Shown: positions 37,654 to 47,495, counted from the stretch's first letter. The stretch: 64,000 nt of DNA from SKHV01 sp963678565 (GCA_963678565.1 OY782875.1:1426001-1490000); one strand, 5' to 3'. The notes: generated by a model not told the origin, from the sequence alone. Numbers and translations: made by a program.

Positions 37654-37823
37654 GTTTTTTACTAGAGTTGAGTGTTGAGCTAGAGTAGAAACTAATTTCT
37701 GTTCTGTTTCTTTTTGGTTCGAAATATCGATTCCAATCGCAATATATCTGCTTATTTTGTTTGAAGTATCCCTGATGATATTTACGGTTAGTAAAATAGG
37801 AACAAGCTTCCCATTTTTTGAGA

Positions 37824-39104
37824 TTATGGTACATTCAAATGAATTTGAAATGGCTCGACATAATAACTCAGTGCAAGACCTTCTTTTTCAAATTTGGAAC
37901 CATTGTGTTTCTCGGAGGAAATGATCAGTTTTTCTTTGTCTTTAGGATGCAACCAATCGGTCACCTGAAATTGATTAATTACTTCTTCGGCAGTATATTT
38001 TAAAATACTTTCAGCCATTGGGTTGTAGCTTTCAACCAATCCATTGGGTTTGCTCGTAAGAATTAACACTCCCGATGTTTTAATAATGGCTTTATTGATG
38101 GTTTCAATTTCTTGTTTCTCTAAGGTCCGTTTATTTACAAGGGCTTCAAGTTGAGCATTTTGCTCATTTATTTTTTCGGACGATTCAATATTTAATTTGG
38201 CATTTCCAAAGATTTCGGCCACTAATCGTAACAAACGAATATCTGATTCGTTCCAATGTTTTGTTTGCTTTACCGAATCAAAACCAAGGAAACCTATTAT
38301 TTTATTTTGCGCTGTAATCGGCACAACTAATAAAGATTGAATTGATTGAGATACTAATAAATCATATAGTTCCTGAGCTCCCTTTTCGTTAGGAATATCT
38401 TCAAGCTTTTCTAAATAAATTACTTTGTTTTGTAGAATTCTGTTGGTCCACCAACCAAAAACTTCGGTTGGCAATTCTTTTAAATTTTCTATTTCGGGGC
38501 TTACTCCTTCGGCACACCATTCATGAGTGTTGGTCATGATTTGGTAGTCTTTTATGTATTTGAAAACATAACATCTGTCTACGTTTGTAAATTCTCCAAT
38601 TTTAGCAAGTGCTCTGTTGGTTTCACGATGATAGTTTTCAATTGTAACATTCACAAAACGTGTTGAAATTTCAGTAACAATGTTTTCGATTCCCAACCTA
38701 TTGTTCAAATTTATTTCTTGTTGTTTTAAAGTGTTCGAATCGTTGATTAGTAGTTGGGTAATGCTTTTCTCAGAAGTGCCTGAATTGTAATATTTAAACG
38801 AAAGCCAATTTTCTTTTTTAGTTTGTAGGTTTTTCACTAAATAAATTGAATTTGAAGCAGAAGCGTTTTTTAGACTTTCGATAAACTGGGTACTATTTAT
38901 TTCATAAAACAACAATCCGGTATTGGCTTTAAAACTAAATTGTTTGATGCTCAATGGAGCATTATTTGAAATAGGAGCTTCGATATTTAAAAGGTGCGAA
39001 GCCGTTTTATTAATTTCGATAATGTTGGTGTCATTTTCTAGGATTATGTATCCTGTTGATAATTTGTCTAGAAAATCAGCTGTATTTGAAATATTTTTTT
39101 CCAT
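37824..39104 (-). CDS. PAS/GAF sensor protein, 5' part of the frameshift-split kinase
   Basis: About 426 residues from the ATG at 39104. PAS-like at 10-80 (FLDKLSTGYIILENDTNII), a coiled coil, GAF at about 145-305 (GFLGFDSVKQTKHWNESDI), a further coiled coil and the start of a PAS (SNPMAESILKYTAEEV-like, TDWLHPKDKEKL). The protein stops within that PAS in a short out-of-frame tail (about FQIHLNVP), while the next frame carries on with the missing half. The break lies between about 37860 and 37890, close to a run of A residues. Could be a real mutation or a base error. Confidence 0.75.
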   Translation of the reverse strand: MEKNISNTADFLDKLSTGYIILENDTNIIEINKTASHLLNIEAPISNNAPLSIKQFSFKANTGLLFYEINSTQFIESLKNASASNSIYLVKNLQTKKENWLSFKYYNSGTSEKSITQLLINDSNTLKQQEINLNNRLGIENIVTEISTRFVNVTIENYHRETNRALAKIGEFTNVDRCYVFKYIKDYQIMTNTHEWCAEGVSPEIENLKELPTEVFGWWTNRILQNKVIYLEKLEDIPNEKGAQELYDLLVSQSIQSLLVVPITAQNKIIGFLGFDSVKQTKHWNESDIRLLRLVAEIFGNAKLNIESSEKINEQNAQLEALVNKRTLEKQEIETINKAIIKTSGVLILTSKPNGLVESYNPMAESILKYTAEEVINQFQVTDWLHPKDKEKLIISSEKHNGSKFEKEGLALSYYVEPFQIHLNVP

Positions 39105-39287
39105 TATCAATTCGATTGCCCACTAGATGTGTTTCAATTTTATTTTGAATCGAAGCTTTGTTTCGACTTGCTTGTTTTAGTGTTTTGAAAAATCAATTTT
39201 ACAGAAAATATGTCTGATTTTTGGGGAAAATTTGATGAAATATCTAGATAATTTGATGTGTCTACATTTTGCCCACGCAAATATTAG

Positions 39288-39315
39288 TTGAGAGTAAAAT
39301 CAAAACATATATTTG
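39288..39315 (+). promoter_or_regulatory. promoter facing a gene-free strand (candidate sRNA)
   Basis: TTG at 39288-39290, 17 bases, then TATATTTG at 39308-39315, an exact TAnnTTTG. No plus-strand protein gene follows before the strong terminator at 39379-39413. Confidence 0.45.
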
Positions 39316-39321
39316 TTCTAA

Positions 39322-39413
39322 CATTTAAGATTACTAAGAGGAGTTAAGTGTGTAATGTGAATTTTTCATGTAATTATCAAAGGGCAGCTTGGGGAGGTTG
39401 CCCTTTTCTTTTT
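39322..39413 (+). ncRNA. candidate small RNA of about 90 nt
   Basis: A Bacteroidota-type promoter and a strong intrinsic terminator face the same way with only about 60 bases between them, in a 319-base gap between the split kinase and the response regulator, which are on the minus strand. The interior has an AGAGGAG run and a weak hairpin around GTGAA/TTCAT. A GTG-started 28-codon frame is possible but has no recognisable product. No named RNA family is recognised, and no RNA data are available. Confidence 0.4.
39379..39413 (+). terminator. strong plus-strand terminator
   Basis: AAAGGGCAGCTT (39379-39390) pairs with AGGTTGCCCTTT (39395-39406) around a GGGG loop, followed by a T-rich run of about 10. 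The minus strand lacks a comparable U-run, so it is directional. Confidence 0.75.
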
Positions 39414-39423
39414 TTACAAGTAG

Positions 39424-40374
39424 CTACATTTTAAATTTTTTGATATAGTCGTATAGATTATCGTTTCTATTTAAACCCAATTTCTTTTTTAATCGATACC
39501 TGTTTTTTCTTAAACTAGCATCTGAAATGTTCAACATTTCTGCAATTTGATTCGACTCTAGATTCATTAAAATTGCAGAAACAATTATTTGATCATTCAT
39601 TGTTAAATTTGGATGCTTCTCTGAAAAGTTGGCATTGAATTTAGGGAAGGCCATATTAAATTTCAATTGAAAAATAGATAAGTTCTTACGATAGGAACTT
39701 TTGTTGTCAATTTTTGAAAGCAATTTTTCTAAATGTTCTATCGAATTCTTATTGTTTTGTGGGTTATTCAGTTCTCGTTTGATATAATCCTTGGCAATCT
39801 TCAATTTTTTTGAGGTTTCAATCACTTTTAAGGTCTCTTCCATAAAAGAAGCTTCCTGTTCTTTTACTGTTTCTTTTAAGGCAGAATTTTCTGATTGTAA
39901 AGAAGATAATAAATGTGTTTCATTAGATTTTAAACCAGATAATTTATTTTCTAGTTCTTGTTCAATTTGTGCAATTGTATTGCTAATTTGTTGGTGTTGA
40001 ATTTCAAATTTATTAAGCCTTGAAGATATCGCGTTGAGTAATTCCTTAATTGTAAATGGTTTTGTTAGATAATCGTCGGCACCCAATTCCATTCCTGTTC
40101 TAAAGTTTGATCGATCGGCCAGCGCTGTCATAAAGATAAATGGCGTTTTAAATGAGTTTTCCGACTCTTTAAATTCTTTTAAAATTGCATATCCATCCAT
40201 ATCCGGTAACATTATGTCGCATAATATTAGATCCGGATTATCGTACAAAGCTTTATTTAAGCCATTGTTCCCGGTTGCAGCCGAAATTACCTGATATCCT
40301 TCGTAACGTAAGGTTTCTGTAACGCTTTTCCGAATTAATTCTTCATCTTCGATTACTAAAATTTTAGAACTCAT
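39424..40374 (-). CDS. response regulator with LuxR-like HTH, long coiled-coil linker
   Basis: Receiver domain at 1-120 with Asp53 in ILCDIMLPDMDGY and Lys in DDYLTKPFTIKE. A coiled coil follows (about 130-240, ELENKLSGLKSNETHLLSSL). The C-terminal helix-turn-helix (about 255-316, LTMNDQIIVSAILMNLESNQIAEMLNISDASLRKNRYRL region) resembles the NarL/LuxR class seen in Bacteroidota hybrid regulators. The split PAS kinase lies 319 bases downstream in the same direction and may be its partner; that is inference. Confidence 0.85.
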   Translation of the reverse strand: MSSKILVIEDEELIRKSVTETLRYEGYQVISAATGNNGLNKALYDNPDLILCDIMLPDMDGYAILKEFKESENSFKTPFIFMTALADRSNFRTGMELGADDYLTKPFTIKELLNAISSRLNKFEIQHQQISNTIAQIEQELENKLSGLKSNETHLLSSLQSENSALKETVKEQEASFMEETLKVIETSKKLKIAKDYIKRELNNPQNNKNSIEHLEKLLSKIDNKSSYRKNLSIFQLKFNMAFPKFNANFSEKHPNLTMNDQIIVSAILMNLESNQIAEMLNISDASLRKNRYRLKKKLGLNRNDNLYDYIKKFKM

Positions 40375-40513
40375 TTCGATTTAGTTTGAGGAGATTAAAC
40401 AGTTCCCTTAAAAATACATAAATAAGTTTATTAATCAACTTGTTTTCGTGCTTGATTTTCCGAACTTTGGAAATGTTGAAAATAATAAGCAGCATCCATT
40501 TTAATGTTGAAAC

Positions 40514-43500
40514 ATGTCTGAGTTAACCATTTTTAAAGCTTCTGCCGGTTCTGGAAAAACCTTTCGATTAGTGTTAGAATACTTAAAGCTAATTGTTAAA
40601 GACCCCCTAATGTATCGTCATATTTTAGCGGTAACTTTTACAATTAAGGCCACTGCTGAGATGAAGCAACGCATCATTAGAGACTTATACAAAGTTGCGA
40701 GTGGATCGGATGAGAATTTGCTGAACACTTTAGTGGAAGAGACCCAGCTACAACCGAACGTATTGCAATTAAATGCCCAAAAGGCTCTGTCGTTAATTTT
40801 ACACGATTACGATAGTTTTTCGATTAATACAATTGATAGTTTTTTTCAAAGAGTTTTGCGCTCATTCGCCCGAGATGTTGGACTTTATGGCGCCTACGAA
40901 GTTGATTTAGATCAGGATGCATTGTTGATGGAAGCAACCGATCGTTTGTTAGATTCGATCGAAGATGATGTTGAATTGCGAAACTGGTTAATGGAAATGA
41001 CCGAAGATCAGTTGGCTGATGGAAAATCGTGGCAAATCAAGTCTAAAATCTATCGCTTGGGCAAATACATGGATAATGTTTTCTTGCAAGAGTACATTCA
41101 TTTAAATAACGACATCTTAACGGAAAGAGAGGAATTAAAAATCTTGAAGAAAGAAGTGCTTAAGGTGAAGGCTTCTTATGAGAACATATTAAGAAATATT
41201 GGTAGAAAAGGACTTCAGATTATTGCAGAATTGGGTTTGCAGCTTAGTGATTTTAGTGGTGGAAAACGTTCATTTGTAAACTATTTTAAATATTGTGCCG
41301 AACTTGATAAAAAAGCAAATAAACCAACAGCAACTTTGTTAAAATCGATTGATGAGGTTGAAGAATGGTATACTAAAAAAACTCCATCCGAATTAAAAGA
41401 TCAAATAAACAGCGCATATAATAATGGACTAAACGATTTGTTGAAGGAAGCAATTACCTTGTTTGATGGTGATTATACTCGATATAATACAGCCATTCAA
41501 ATAATTCAAAATTTACACGCTTTAGGAGTGGTTTCCATATTGATTTCAAAAATTCGTGAAATAGGAAAAGAGCGAAATACTATGCTTTTAAGCGAAGGAA
41601 ATCAAATTTTGCACAAGATAATTGATGACAATGATGCACCGTTTATTTACGAAAAAACAGGAAGCTATTTTCATCATTACATGATCGATGAGTTTCAGGA
41701 TACATCCTCGAACCAGTGGGACAATTTCAAACCCTTAATTCATAATTCAATTGCTGAAGAAGGCAATTACGATATGATTGTTGGCGATATAAAACAGTCG
41801 ATTTATCGTTGGAGAAACAGTGATTGGCGCTTATTAAAAGAAAAAGTAAAAGCCGACCTCTATCCATTTAAAGTGCAAGAAAAAGAACTCGATAAAAACT
41901 GGCGTAGTTCCTTTGAAGTGGTAAGTTTTAATAATCATTTTTTTTCGAAAATAGCTGGTGAAATTCAGAATTACCTAAATAATGCATTTGCCGAAAACCA
42001 ACAATTTCTTGGTGAAAATAAAGGAGTTGAAACCATTGTTTCCGAAATTTATAACGATGTGGTTCAAGAACCCCAGAAGTCAGATTTGAAAGGTTTTGTT
42101 CAGCTAAAATTCATCGAGAAAGTGAAGGATAATGACATCAGTTATGCCGATCTTGTTTACCAATCGGTGGTTGAAGATGTTGAAATGTTGCAGCAAAAGG
42201 GAGCCGAAGCGAAAGAGATTGCAATTTTGGTGCGTACAAAGAACCATGGAAATGATATAGCCAGTGCTTTGCTTAATAAAAGGAATAACGATGCGGTTAA
42301 AGGGGTGATTTATGAGGTGATCTCAGATGATAGTTTAACGCTTGATGGTTCAGTGGCAGTTCGTTTTATTATACTATTCTTTAAGTATCTGATGAATTCA
42401 AATGATCAGTTAATGCAAAAATCACTGATTCATTTTTATAGCAAGTATATCTTAAAATCGTTGGAACAAAACGGAGCGCTTCCGCCTAAAATACTCTATA
42501 GCAAAGCTTCAAATGAGCTTTTTATGAGCAATGATCATGAACGCGATACTTATTTCTCTTCAGAAGTTGAAAAAGATTATTTTCCGTTTTTCAACAATAA
42601 GGAAGCTTCTGTGATTATCGATAATTGGTTAAATCTGCCACCATTACAATTAATCGATGAAATTGAAACCAACTACGGATTACGCTTAATGAATGGTGAA
42701 CAGGCAAACCTACAGGCATTTAAAGATGCCATTCATCAGTATACTCAACGGGATACAGTTAGTTTGCAGAAAATTTCAGATTGGTGGGAGGACAAAGGAA
42801 ATAAGTTAAGTATTCAAACCAATAGCGAACGAAATGCAATTAGAATAATGACCATTCATAAATCAAAAGGATTAGAGTTTGAGCATGTCTTGATCCCATT
42901 TTGTGATTGGTCGTTTACTCCAAAATCAGGCTCTCTCATTTGGTGTTCAACTCAAAATAGTAATTTCAATCAGTTCCCAATTCTGCCAATTGGGTATAAC
43001 GAGTCGCTTGCTAAATCAGAATTTTTCGAAGCTTATTTACAGGAATTACTTTTTAGTTATATCGATAATTTGAATTTGCTTTATGTGGCATTTACCCGAG
43101 CCGTTAAGAGTTTGTTTATTTATTCCGAAAAAACTAAAAAAGTTGACGATTACAAATCGGTAAGTAAATTGTTAAACAAAGTGATTCCTGAACTTTCAAG
43201 CGAGATCGAAGAATTTTCTGAACAAGAGGAGGATCGCTCATTTGCAATGGGCGATATTGAGATTAAAAAGCAGGCGCAACGGGAAGAAAATACAATCGAA
43301 TTATCAACTTCACTCAAAAAGAATCGTTTGATTCAAGATTCGTTGATTATCAAAAAGAACTACGACGGAATGTTAGAAGATAGCGATTCTGGGCAATTAC
43401 GATTGAATAGGGGAAAAGTTGTACATGAATTGTTGGCAGGAATTGAATTGACAACTGATATTGATTCGGCACTTCAATTGAATTTGAATAAAGGATTAAT

Positions 43501-43825
43501 TACAGGCGAAGAAGTTGAATTGTTACGTAGAAATATAGAAGAATTGTTGGAGAATACTGTTGCCATAAAATGGTTTGATGGCACTTACCGAGTTTGGAAC
43601 GAAAGGTCGGTTATTGGAGCTAATAAAAAATTGAATCGGCCCGACCGTGTGATGACCAACGGAGATACAGCAATTGTTGTAGATTACAAATACAGCGATG
43701 TGGAACAAAGTAGTCACAAAAAGCAAGTATTGAATTACATGACTATTCTTCAATCAATTGGATATAAAAACATTGAAGGCTTTGTGTGGTATTTAAAATC
43801 AAATGAAATTGTTTCGGTGAAATAG
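40514..43825 (+). CDS. AddA/RecB-like UvrD helicase-nuclease
   Basis: A 1103-residue helicase-nuclease of double-strand break repair. Walker A is KASAGSGKTFR at the N terminus. Motif II is MIDEFQDTSSNQW, and later motifs include GDIKQSIYRWR, MTIHKSKGLEFEHV and LYVAFTRAVKSL. The C-terminal RecB-like nuclease is shown by GKVVHELLAGIE, RPDRVMTNG, VDYKYSD and QVLNYM. AddA normally pairs with AddB; no AddB gene is in the window. Ends directly against the convergent cdd gene. Confidence 0.88.
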   Translation: MSELTIFKASAGSGKTFRLVLEYLKLIVKDPLMYRHILAVTFTIKATAEMKQRIIRDLYKVASGSDENLLNTLVEETQLQPNVLQLNAQKALSLILHDYDSFSINTIDSFFQRVLRSFARDVGLYGAYEVDLDQDALLMEATDRLLDSIEDDVELRNWLMEMTEDQLADGKSWQIKSKIYRLGKYMDNVFLQEYIHLNNDILTEREELKILKKEVLKVKASYENILRNIGRKGLQIIAELGLQLSDFSGGKRSFVNYFKYCAELDKKANKPTATLLKSIDEVEEWYTKKTPSELKDQINSAYNNGLNDLLKEAITLFDGDYTRYNTAIQIIQNLHALGVVSILISKIREIGKERNTMLLSEGNQILHKIIDDNDAPFIYEKTGSYFHHYMIDEFQDTSSNQWDNFKPLIHNSIAEEGNYDMIVGDIKQSIYRWRNSDWRLLKEKVKADLYPFKVQEKELDKNWRSSFEVVSFNNHFFSKIAGEIQNYLNNAFAENQQFLGENKGVETIVSEIYNDVVQEPQKSDLKGFVQLKFIEKVKDNDISYADLVYQSVVEDVEMLQQKGAEAKEIAILVRTKNHGNDIASALLNKRNNDAVKGVIYEVISDDSLTLDGSVAVRFIILFFKYLMNSNDQLMQKSLIHFYSKYILKSLEQNGALPPKILYSKASNELFMSNDHERDTYFSSEVEKDYFPFFNNKEASVIIDNWLNLPPLQLIDEIETNYGLRLMNGEQANLQAFKDAIHQYTQRDTVSLQKISDWWEDKGNKLSIQTNSERNAIRIMTIHKSKGLEFEHVLIPFCDWSFTPKSGSLIWCSTQNSNFNQFPILPIGYNESLAKSEFFEAYLQELLFSYIDNLNLLYVAFTRAVKSLFIYSEKTKKVDDYKSVSKLLNKVIPELSSEIEEFSEQEEDRSFAMGDIEIKKQAQREENTIELSTSLKKNRLIQDSLIIKKNYDGMLEDSDSGQLRLNRGKVVHELLAGIELTTDIDSALQLNLNKGLITGEEVELLRRNIEELLENTVAIKWFDGTYRVWNERSVIGANKKLNRPDRVMTNGDTAIVVDYKYSDVEQSSHKKQVLNYMTILQSIGYKNIEGFVWYLKSNEIVSVK

Positions 43826-44311
43826 CTATCCGTTCAAAGCATTCTGATCAAAACTGAGTGGCAAAAGATTGTGGATTCCTTCCACCAAAATAATTTTGTC
43901 TTTTCCGTCTAAAATTAAGCGAATAGGTTGTTCAAATCGATTTTCACTTTCCAAAATCGCTTGACGACAAGCACCACATGGAGCCACCGGATCAAAAATT
44001 AACCCTTTGGCATTGTAGGCACTTATTGCAATGGTTTTTACTGCAGAATCGGGGTAATTTGCATTGGCCGCAAATAAAGCCACTCTTTCGGCACATAAAC
44101 CCGATGGATAGGCGGCATTTTCTTGGTTGTTCCCAATAATAATTTCACCATTTTGAAGCTCTAATGCTGCGCCTACATGGAAATTAGAATAAGGTGCATA
44201 GGCATTTTTAGCTGCAGCTCTTGCTTTAATTACCAATTGCTGTCCCAATTCACTTAAGTCATCCAAAGAATTATATTCTGAATATTTTATCTCAAGAGAT
44301 TTATGTTTCAT
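43826..44311 (-). CDS. cdd: cytidine deaminase
   Basis: Deaminates cytidine and deoxycytidine. Zinc site: His or Cys of HVGAALE-adjacent CAERVAL and PCGACRQ. The NFHVGAA and NAAYPSGLCAER blocks are typical. The ATG at 44311 gives 161 residues; a TTG nine codons earlier has no family support. The larger, about 160-residue form is common in Bacteroidota. Its stop abuts the addA-like stop without a gap. Confidence 0.93.
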   Translation of the reverse strand: MKHKSLEIKYSEYNSLDDLSELGQQLVIKARAAAKNAYAPYSNFHVGAALELQNGEIIIGNNQENAAYPSGLCAERVALFAANANYPDSAVKTIAISAYNAKGLIFDPVAPCGACRQAILESENRFEQPIRLILDGKDKIILVEGIHNLLPLSFDQNALNG

Positions 44312-44406
44312 AGATGTTTCTGAATGTGTTTTATTCAAAGGTAGTTATTTTTATTGTCTGTTATAAATTACAACAAATTAGTCGCTTGATTGATTTATGA
44401 AAATAG

Positions 44407-44435
44407 TTGAACTTTCATCATAAATTGTATTTTTG
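44407..44435 (+). promoter_or_regulatory. promoter of the glucosaminidase gene
   Basis: TTG at 44407-44409, 18 bases, then TATTTTTG at 44428-44435 (TAnnTTTG). ATG follows 28 bases later. Confidence 0.5.
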
Positions 44436-44462
44436 TTTTGATAGAAAAATAACTATTCCAAT

Positions 44463-45467
44463 ATGTTTCGAAATAAATCCATTTTAGTCGGGATTTTTGT
44501 CTTGATTTTTTTTATAAATGTACAAGCTCAAACCGCTCGTCGAGAATACATCAATACCTATAAAGATATTGCTATTAGCGAGATGCAACGTAGCGGAATT
44601 CCCGCTAGTATTACGTTGGCACAAGGTATTTTAGAAAGCGGAAATGGAAATAGTGAACTCACCCGAATTTCGAATAATCATTTTGGTATAAAGTGTCAAG
44701 GAGGATGGAAAGGACGTAGCGTACGATACGACGATGATGAAAAAGATGAGTGTTTTCGAAAATATCGAAATGCTGAAGAATCGTATATTGATCATACAAA
44801 TTTCTTAATGGATAATTTCCGATATGCTAAGCTTTTCGAACTTGATCAAGAGAATTATAAAGGCTGGGCTCGAGGATTAAAGAAAGCCGGTTATGCAACG
44901 CATCCCAACTATGTGCGAATGTTGATCGATATTATTGAAGAAGAAGAATTGTATAAATACGATAATGTTGCTCCATACCGAAGAAATTCATTATTTGTTT
45001 TCGGAAAAGAACGTACTCGCTTGCAACAACAAAAAGAAACACAACAAGAAGATCGTGGAACCGAAATTCGACAACAAGATGAAAATTGGTTAGAAAAAGA
45101 AGATGTAAAAGCTAGCGATCGTGAAGTATTTGATTATAATGGTTTGCAGGCAGTAGAGGTAAAACCCGATGATTCTTTTGAGGATATTGCCAATGCAGTT
45201 GGCAAGAAAGTATGGGAAATAAAACATTACAACGATTTACCTTTTTCTGTGGAAAAACCACAAGTAACGAGTTTCCTTTATGTTCAATTAAAAAGATTTA
45301 AAGGACCCAAGGGAACTTCAAAACACACTGTTAAAGCGGGAGAGAGTTTATGGTCTATTTCTCAAGAATACGGAATTCGTTTAGGTGCTTTAAAGCGTAA
45401 AAATAGAATTCAAAATGGCGAAGCAATTCAGGTAGGGGATGTACTAAACCTAAGAAGAAGGAAATAG
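44463..45467 (+). CDS. secreted glucosaminidase with C-terminal LysM domains
   Basis: Signal peptide 1-22 (FFINVQAQ). A FlgJ/AcmA-type glucosaminidase domain (about 25-160) has AQGILESGNGNSEL with the likely catalytic Glu, and NNHFGIKCQ. A Gln/Glu-rich linker follows, then a degenerate LysM (about 228-275) and a canonical one (HTVKAGESLWSISQEYG, about 289-332). It probably cleaves peptidoglycan glycan strands in growth or division. 334 residues; convergent with fmt. Confidence 0.88.
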   Translation: MFRNKSILVGIFVLIFFINVQAQTARREYINTYKDIAISEMQRSGIPASITLAQGILESGNGNSELTRISNNHFGIKCQGGWKGRSVRYDDDEKDECFRKYRNAEESYIDHTNFLMDNFRYAKLFELDQENYKGWARGLKKAGYATHPNYVRMLIDIIEEEELYKYDNVAPYRRNSLFVFGKERTRLQQQKETQQEDRGTEIRQQDENWLEKEDVKASDREVFDYNGLQAVEVKPDDSFEDIANAVGKKVWEIKHYNDLPFSVEKPQVTSFLYVQLKRFKGPKGTSKHTVKAGESLWSISQEYGIRLGALKRKNRIQNGEAIQVGDVLNLRRRK

Positions 45468-45471
45468 TAGT

Positions 45472-46446
45472 TTATACTTGAAATTGATATTTCGAAATTC
45501 GATTAAAACCACGTAAAAAATCTTCTGTATTCATTCGTTTTTTACCCGATAACTGCAAGGTTTTGATTTCTATAAAACCATCCTTACAAGCAACTTTTAT
45601 AAAGGTTTTGTCATCGCTTTCAACTACGCCGGGAACAATTGCTACTGAGCTAGGTTCAAAATCTACTTTATAAATTTTAGCAGTTTTAAAAATATCAGTT
45701 CCATCATAAATGTTGGTCCACGCAGCAGGGTAAGGACTCAATCCTCGTACTAGGTTTTTGATTGTTTGTCCGTCTTTTGTCCAATCAATCAGGCAATCTT
45801 CTTTGAAAATTTTTGGCGCAGGAGTCGAAGCCTTTCCTTCGGCAATCAGTTGTTCCTGATCAATAAATTTAATGGTGTTGTTGGCAATAGCTTCCACCGT
45901 TTTTACCACTAAATTTGCTCCTACCTCCATGAGTGTATCATGAACTACACCAACATTGTCGTTGGGGCCAATGACAATTTTTTCCTGAAACATAATGTTT
46001 CCGGTATCAATTTCGTGTTTCAATTTAAAGGTGCTCACCCCGGTTTCGGTATCGCCATTAATTACAGCCCAGTTGAGGGGAGCTGCGCCTCGGTATTTTG
46101 GTAGTAAGGAGCCGTGCAAGTTAAAGGTGCCCAATGGAGGCATATTCCATACTGCTTCGGGAAGCATCCTGAACGCCACTACAATTTGTAAGTCGGCTTG
46201 TAGGGCTTTTAATTCTGAAAGAAAAGATTCATCCTTTAATTTTACAGGTTGTAAAACTTTAATATTCTGCGCGACCGCATAGCTTTTTACAGCCGACTCT
46301 TGTAGTTTTCTACCTCTTCCTGCAGGTTTGTCGGGCGCTGTAATTACTCCAACAATATTGTAATTATTTTCAACCAATAATTTCAAACTAGCCACCGCAA
46401 AATCGGGGGTACCCATAAATACAATTCGTAAATCTTTTCCGTTCAT
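45472..46446 (-). CDS. fmt: methionyl-tRNA formyltransferase
   Basis: Formylates initiator Met-tRNA from formyl-tetrahydrofolate. MGTPDFAVASL at the N terminus, LHGSLLPKYRGAAPLNW and ETGVSTFKLKHEIDTGNI are family blocks. Length 324 is normal. Probably last of the udk-exonuclease-DUF5522-fmt group, 74 bases after the small gene. Confidence 0.95.
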   Translation of the reverse strand: MNGKDLRIVFMGTPDFAVASLKLLVENNYNIVGVITAPDKPAGRGRKLQESAVKSYAVAQNIKVLQPVKLKDESFLSELKALQADLQIVVAFRMLPEAVWNMPPLGTFNLHGSLLPKYRGAAPLNWAVINGDTETGVSTFKLKHEIDTGNIMFQEKIVIGPNDNVGVVHDTLMEVGANLVVKTVEAIANNTIKFIDQEQLIAEGKASTPAPKIFKEDCLIDWTKDGQTIKNLVRGLSPYPAAWTNIYDGTDIFKTAKIYKVDFEPSSVAIVPGVVESDDKTFIKVACKDGFIEIKTLQLSGKKRMNTEDFLRGFNRISKYQFQV

Positions 46447-46520
46447 TCCCTAGAATTTTTTGTAAAGATAAAAAGCAATTTTCGAACCGTTAAATAAAAT
46501 CAATAATTGTGTTCAGAATT

Positions 46521-46712
46521 TTATCGTAATGTAGTATTTCCTTTGCGTGCACGTGGGTGATACGGACAGTTTAAACATCCGTTGCCGCAACAATAACCTC
46601 TTTCAGTTAAATATTTTTTAGTCATAATTCGGAAGCCATCTTTGCTTAATTTATAATCAATCCCTTCCACTAAATCATCACCGTAACTTATATCATCGTA
46701 ATAAAAATCCAT
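46521..46712 (-). CDS. DUF5522-like small cysteine-rich protein
   Basis: 63 residues with a C-terminal GYCCGNGCLNCPYHPR cluster of four cysteines preceded by TKKYLTERG; this matches the DUF5522 pattern. The four Cys probably bind a metal. Function unknown. Lies between exonuclease and fmt genes on the same strand. Confidence 0.7.
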   Translation of the reverse strand: MDFYYDDISYGDDLVEGIDYKLSKDGFRIMTKKYLTERGYCCGNGCLNCPYHPRARKGNTTLR

Positions 46713-46766
46713 CCAAAAACTTTAAAATTATTAAGTTGTAACAGCATTCTTTATTTTATGTTCAAG

Positions 46767-47489
46767 CTATGCCGACTCCATGGCATCTTGAGGTAGAATG
46801 GGTTTGTTTTGAAAGCGCAGAAATAATTGACACAAAGCGAAAACGTCTTTTTCACAATACTTAATAATTCTATCCAAATCGTTTTCATCATAATAGACCG
46901 AGGCAACCTGACTTCCATCGATATCATCTTTTGGAGTTGGAATATCAAAAACGGCACAAAGCAAACTTAATGAAGTAAAGTTTTTATAATCACCGAATTT
47001 CCACAGTTGCAAGGTATCAAGCAATACATCTTTTACTTCCCATGGCTTGGCTCCAGCAATGTCGAGAATTTTAGGCAGGTTAATTCCATTGATAATGCAT
47101 CGTCGAGCAATATAGGGGAAGTCGAATTCCTGACCATTATGCGCACAAAGTTTAATTGGGTTATGACTTCCATAATTCTCGAGCATATTCACAAAATCGT
47201 ATAATAATTTTTTTTCATCATGATCGGCATACGATTTCACTCTAAATCGCTGTTCACCATAGCGCTGATAAACGGTGCCCACCGAGATGCAAACAATTTT
47301 TCCAAATTCTGCATATATACCGGCTCTTTGGTAGATGTCTTCCGGGCCTTCTTCTTCCGTTCTAAAATACTGTGATTTTTTGTCCCACAATTCAGAGAAC
47401 TTTTCAGGTACTTGATCAAATGATTCGTATTGTGGAACCGTTTCTATGTCTAAGAAAAGTACTTTTTCAATGTTAATTTGGTTCAGCAT
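46767..47489 (-). CDS. DEDD-type 3'-5' exonuclease family protein
   Basis: 240 residues, with an RNase H-like exonuclease fold of the PF10108 type. ExoI motif LFLDIETVP, ExoII CAHNGQEFDFPYIARR and ExoIII YCEKDVFALCQLFLR carry the expected acidic residues. It probably trims DNA or RNA 3' ends; the substrate is not known. Six bases after the udk stop, so it is co-transcribed. Confidence 0.85.
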   Translation of the reverse strand: MLNQINIEKVLFLDIETVPQYESFDQVPEKFSELWDKKSQYFRTEEEGPEDIYQRAGIYAEFGKIVCISVGTVYQRYGEQRFRVKSYADHDEKKLLYDFVNMLENYGSHNPIKLCAHNGQEFDFPYIARRCIINGINLPKILDIAGAKPWEVKDVLLDTLQLWKFGDYKNFTSLSLLCAVFDIPTPKDDIDGSQVASVYYDENDLDRIIKYCEKDVFALCQLFLRFQNKPILPQDAMESA

Positions 47490-47495
47490 AGGCGT

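Noticed and set aside
37631..37834. 67-codon minus-strand frame at the kinase break
   Set aside because: A third-frame shadow of the split PAS domain; the other two frames explain the region.
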